Shown here piece by piece: positions 5,857 through 7,114 of a stretch of DNA of 7,114 nucleotides; position 1 is the stretch's first letter; each line of letters begins with the position of its first letter. The translations under genes and the position numbers were made by a program. The stretch comes from Synergistales bacterium (GTDB lineage: Bacteria > Synergistota > Synergistia > Synergistales > 79-D21), in NCBI GenBank assembly GCA_015657435.1, contig JADLKH010000004.1, positions 103,311-110,424 on the forward strand. Reading direction: 5' to 3'. The notes under the pieces were generated by a model, which saw only the letters and a program-made list of their open reading frames with translations, ran no database searches and was not told the DNA's origin.

Positions 5857-6642
5857 ATGGCCCGGCTGAGCATCGCCACGTACAACGTCAACTCGGTGAG
5901 GAGCCGCATCCCCTCGCTGACGCGATGGCTCAATGATAACAGAGTGGATCTTCTCTGTCTCCAGGAAACAAAGGTACAGGATTCGGAGTTCGATCCCGCT
6001 TTCTTTCACGATCTCGGCTACACGGTCGCCTTCCGGGGGCAGAAGGCCACCGCAGGCGTGGCCATCGCCTCCAGGGCACCCCTCACCGACGTCCGGATCG
6101 GCTTCGGAGACGGCGAAGAGCCGGACGACGGGCCGCGCCTCATTCGGGGGCGACTGGGCGACCTGCTGGTGATCAACACCTACGTCCCGCAGGGGAAGGC
6201 CCTGGATCACCCCGACTACGCCTACAAGCTCCGCTTTTTCGGCCGGATTCGCGCTCTCCTGGACCGGGAAACCTCTCCGCGCGAGCCTGTCGTCTGGGTC
6301 GGGGACCTCAACGTGGCGCCCACGGACCGCGACGTGACGCACCCCGAGAACAAAAGGGACCACGTCTGCTTCCATGAGGACGTGAAGGAAGTCTTCGAGG
6401 CGGTCAGGAGGTGGGGGCTGGTGGACGTATTCCGGAAGCACCGGCCGGGAGAAGGGGAGTTTTCGTTCTTCGACTACCGGGTGAAGGATTCCCTGGCCCG
6501 CAACATCGGCTGGCGGATCGACCACGTCCTGGCCACGGAAAGCCTCGCGGAAAAGTCCGTGGATTCCTGGGTGGACCGCCTCCCGCGTTCCTGGGACAGA
6601 CCCTCGGACCATACCCCCGTCGTGGCGGTTTTTGACCGATGA
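5857..6642 (+). CDS. xthA: Exodeoxyribonuclease III / AP endonuclease (ExoIII family)
   Basis: Base-excision repair nuclease that cuts DNA at abasic sites and trims blocked 3' ends; cytoplasmic, Mg2+-dependent. It has 261 residues, normal for the ExoIII family of the endonuclease/exonuclease/phosphatase fold. Catalytic motifs in order: ATYNVNSVR (7-15, Asn10), LQETK (35-39, metal ligand Glu37), TYVPQG (108-113, Tyr109), GDLNVAP (149-155, Asp150 and Asn152), RIDHVL (220-225) and SDHTPVV (250-256, the Asp-His pair 251/252). The motif usually written WWDYR is FFDYR here (204-208), a conservative change. The ATG at 5857 follows AAGGAGGA with 8-nt spacing. It overlaps the next gene by ATGA, suggesting coupling. 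The whole set of catalytic residues is intact, so the function is well supported. Confidence 0.95.
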   Translation: MARLSIATYNVNSVRSRIPSLTRWLNDNRVDLLCLQETKVQDSEFDPAFFHDLGYTVAFRGQKATAGVAIASRAPLTDVRIGFGDGEEPDDGPRLIRGRLGDLLVINTYVPQGKALDHPDYAYKLRFFGRIRALLDRETSPREPVVWVGDLNVAPTDRDVTHPENKRDHVCFHEDVKEVFEAVRRWGLVDVFRKHRPGEGEFSFFDYRVKDSLARNIGWRIDHVLATESLAEKSVDSWVDRLPRSWDRPSDHTPVVAVFDR

Positions 6643-6970
6643 TGCACCTGCTGGCGCTGGCGTTTTCCATCGGTCTGACCATCCTGGGGCAATTCTTCCT
6701 GAAAACGGGATCCCTTTCCAAAGCGGAGGGCCTTCGGCTTTTCCTGAACCCCGCCACTCTGGCGGGGCTGTTCTCGTACGGTTTCGCCTCCCTGTTCTAC
6801 ATCGTGGCCCTGAAGAAGATCCCCCTCTCGGTCGCCTATCCAGCGTTTCGCTGAGCTACGTGGCGGTGGTCGTCCTGGCGCACTTCGTCTGGGGCGAACC
6901 CCTGGGGCTCCGCCAGGGGGCGGCGCTTTTACTGATCGTCTCGGGCATCGCCCTGCTTTACAAGGCATAG
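6639..6970 (+). pseudogene. ArnE/SMR-like four-TM membrane protein, frameshifted (one base missing)
   Basis: Reading from ATG at 6639 gives 71 codons with TM1 (about 3-22, containing ILGQFFLKTG) and TM2 (about 38-57), then LKKIPLSVAYPAFR and a TGA at 6852. In another frame from 6848 the expected continuation runs to TAG at 6968: SLSYVAVVVLAHFVWGEPLG, then the TM4 stretch [15 protein letters not shown]. Adding one T to TTT at 6846-6848 restores PAFSLSY, close to the YPMLSL segment of E. coli ArnE, and a protein of about 110 residues, the normal SMR/ArnE size. Relatives flip lipid-linked sugars (undecaprenyl phosphate-aminoarabinose) or export small cations; the substrate here is unknown. It overlaps xthA by ATGA and precedes galE. 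Either a sequencing error in a short T run or a genuine disabling deletion; I cannot tell which from one sequence. Confidence 0.85.
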
Positions 6971-6983
6971 GAGGTCGGTTCGG

Positions 6984-7114
6984 ATGGAGCGGATCCTGGT
7001 TTGCGGAGGGGCGGGCTACATCGGCTCCCACATGGTGAGGCGGCTTCTGGACGAAGGGTTCGATGTGGCGGTCTTCGACAGCTTCGAGACGGGGCATCGC
7101 GAGGCGGTCCCCTC
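6984..7114 (+). CDS. galE: UDP-glucose 4-epimerase (5' part only, cut by window edge)
   Basis: First 43 codons of an extended short-chain dehydrogenase/reductase that interconverts UDP-glucose and UDP-galactose (or their N-acetyl forms) using bound NAD, supplying envelope polysaccharide. The start [20 protein letters not shown] has the NAD-binding GxxGxxG (Gly8, 11, 14) with the GYIGSH signature, and Asp32 in [13 protein letters not shown] ends strand 2, matching the DNLSTGHREAV pattern of GalE. An ATG at 6984 has AGGAGGT (6969-6975) 8 nt upstream, overlapping the stop of the preceding gene. The Ser-Tyr-Lys catalytic residues lie outside the window, so other UDP-sugar epimerases remain possible. 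Confidence 0.85.
   Translation, partial: MERILVCGGAGYIGSHMVRRLLDEGFDVAVFDSFETGHREAVP

Noticed and set aside
4729..6642. A 637-codon open frame on the plus strand spanning the complement of the channel gene and running in frame into xthA
   Set aside because: The part before 5857 is an Arg/Gly/Asp-rich antisense shadow of the channel gene with no recognisable domain. xthA has its own ATG with a good ribosome binding site and normal family length, so a fusion is not supported.
1..7114. CRISPR array, tRNA/rRNA gene, insertion sequence or prophage remnant
   Set aside because: I found no regularly spaced repeats, no transposase or integrase motifs, and no cloverleaf or rRNA-like sequence. Noncoding space is limited to gaps of at most 136 bp.

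Overview
The window is a GC-rich bacterial chromosomal segment (roughly 60-65% G+C by eye) that is almost fully coding. It holds eight genes: six intact within the window or cut only by its edges, one with an apparent frameshift, and galE represented only by its start. The content suggests a Gram-negative, amino-acid-using bacterium: a branched-chain amino acid (HAAT-family) ABC importer, a DapF-type epimerase, an FCD-domain regulator, an ArnE-like small flippase and GalE. An amino-acid-fermenting lineage such as Synergistota, or a high-GC deltaproteobacterium, would fit. This placement is an impression from protein style, not something the sequence proves.

Minus-strand block (1-5814, read right to left): a two-TM RCK potassium channel (5814-4759); a transcriptional regulator (4648-3902) behind a good sigma-70-type promoter, with a perfect 17-bp palindrome at the predicted transcription start; dapF (3905-3072), overlapping the regulator by ATGA; a periplasmic binding protein of the Liv type (2935-1775); a 14-bp hairpin; livH (1697-819); and livM (814 to the left edge), starting 4 nt after the livH stop. 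The ATPase genes livG and livF would be expected just beyond the left edge. No convincing terminator lies between dapF and the binding-protein gene, so regulator, dapF and transporter may form one transcription unit. This would link a PLP-independent epimerase/racemase to amino acid import.

Plus-strand block (5857 to the right edge): an exodeoxyribonuclease III family AP endonuclease (5857-6642); a four-TM ArnE/SMR-like membrane protein (6639-6970) broken by an apparent loss of one T; and the start of a UDP-glucose 4-epimerase (6984 on). The first two overlap by ATGA, and the galE ribosome binding site overlaps the stop of the second, so this looks like a small operon divergent from the channel gene.

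Most of the window is ordinary metabolism and transport, and I see no clear new defence, mobile or RNA-based system. The points worth checking are the regulator architecture (non-GntR-looking winged helix plus FCD), its operator-like palindrome, the pairing of dapF with that regulator and a transporter, a K+ channel whose filter reads TVGYN followed by PP instead of TVGYGD, the stable hairpin between the binding-protein gene and livH, and the frameshift in the ArnE-like gene.
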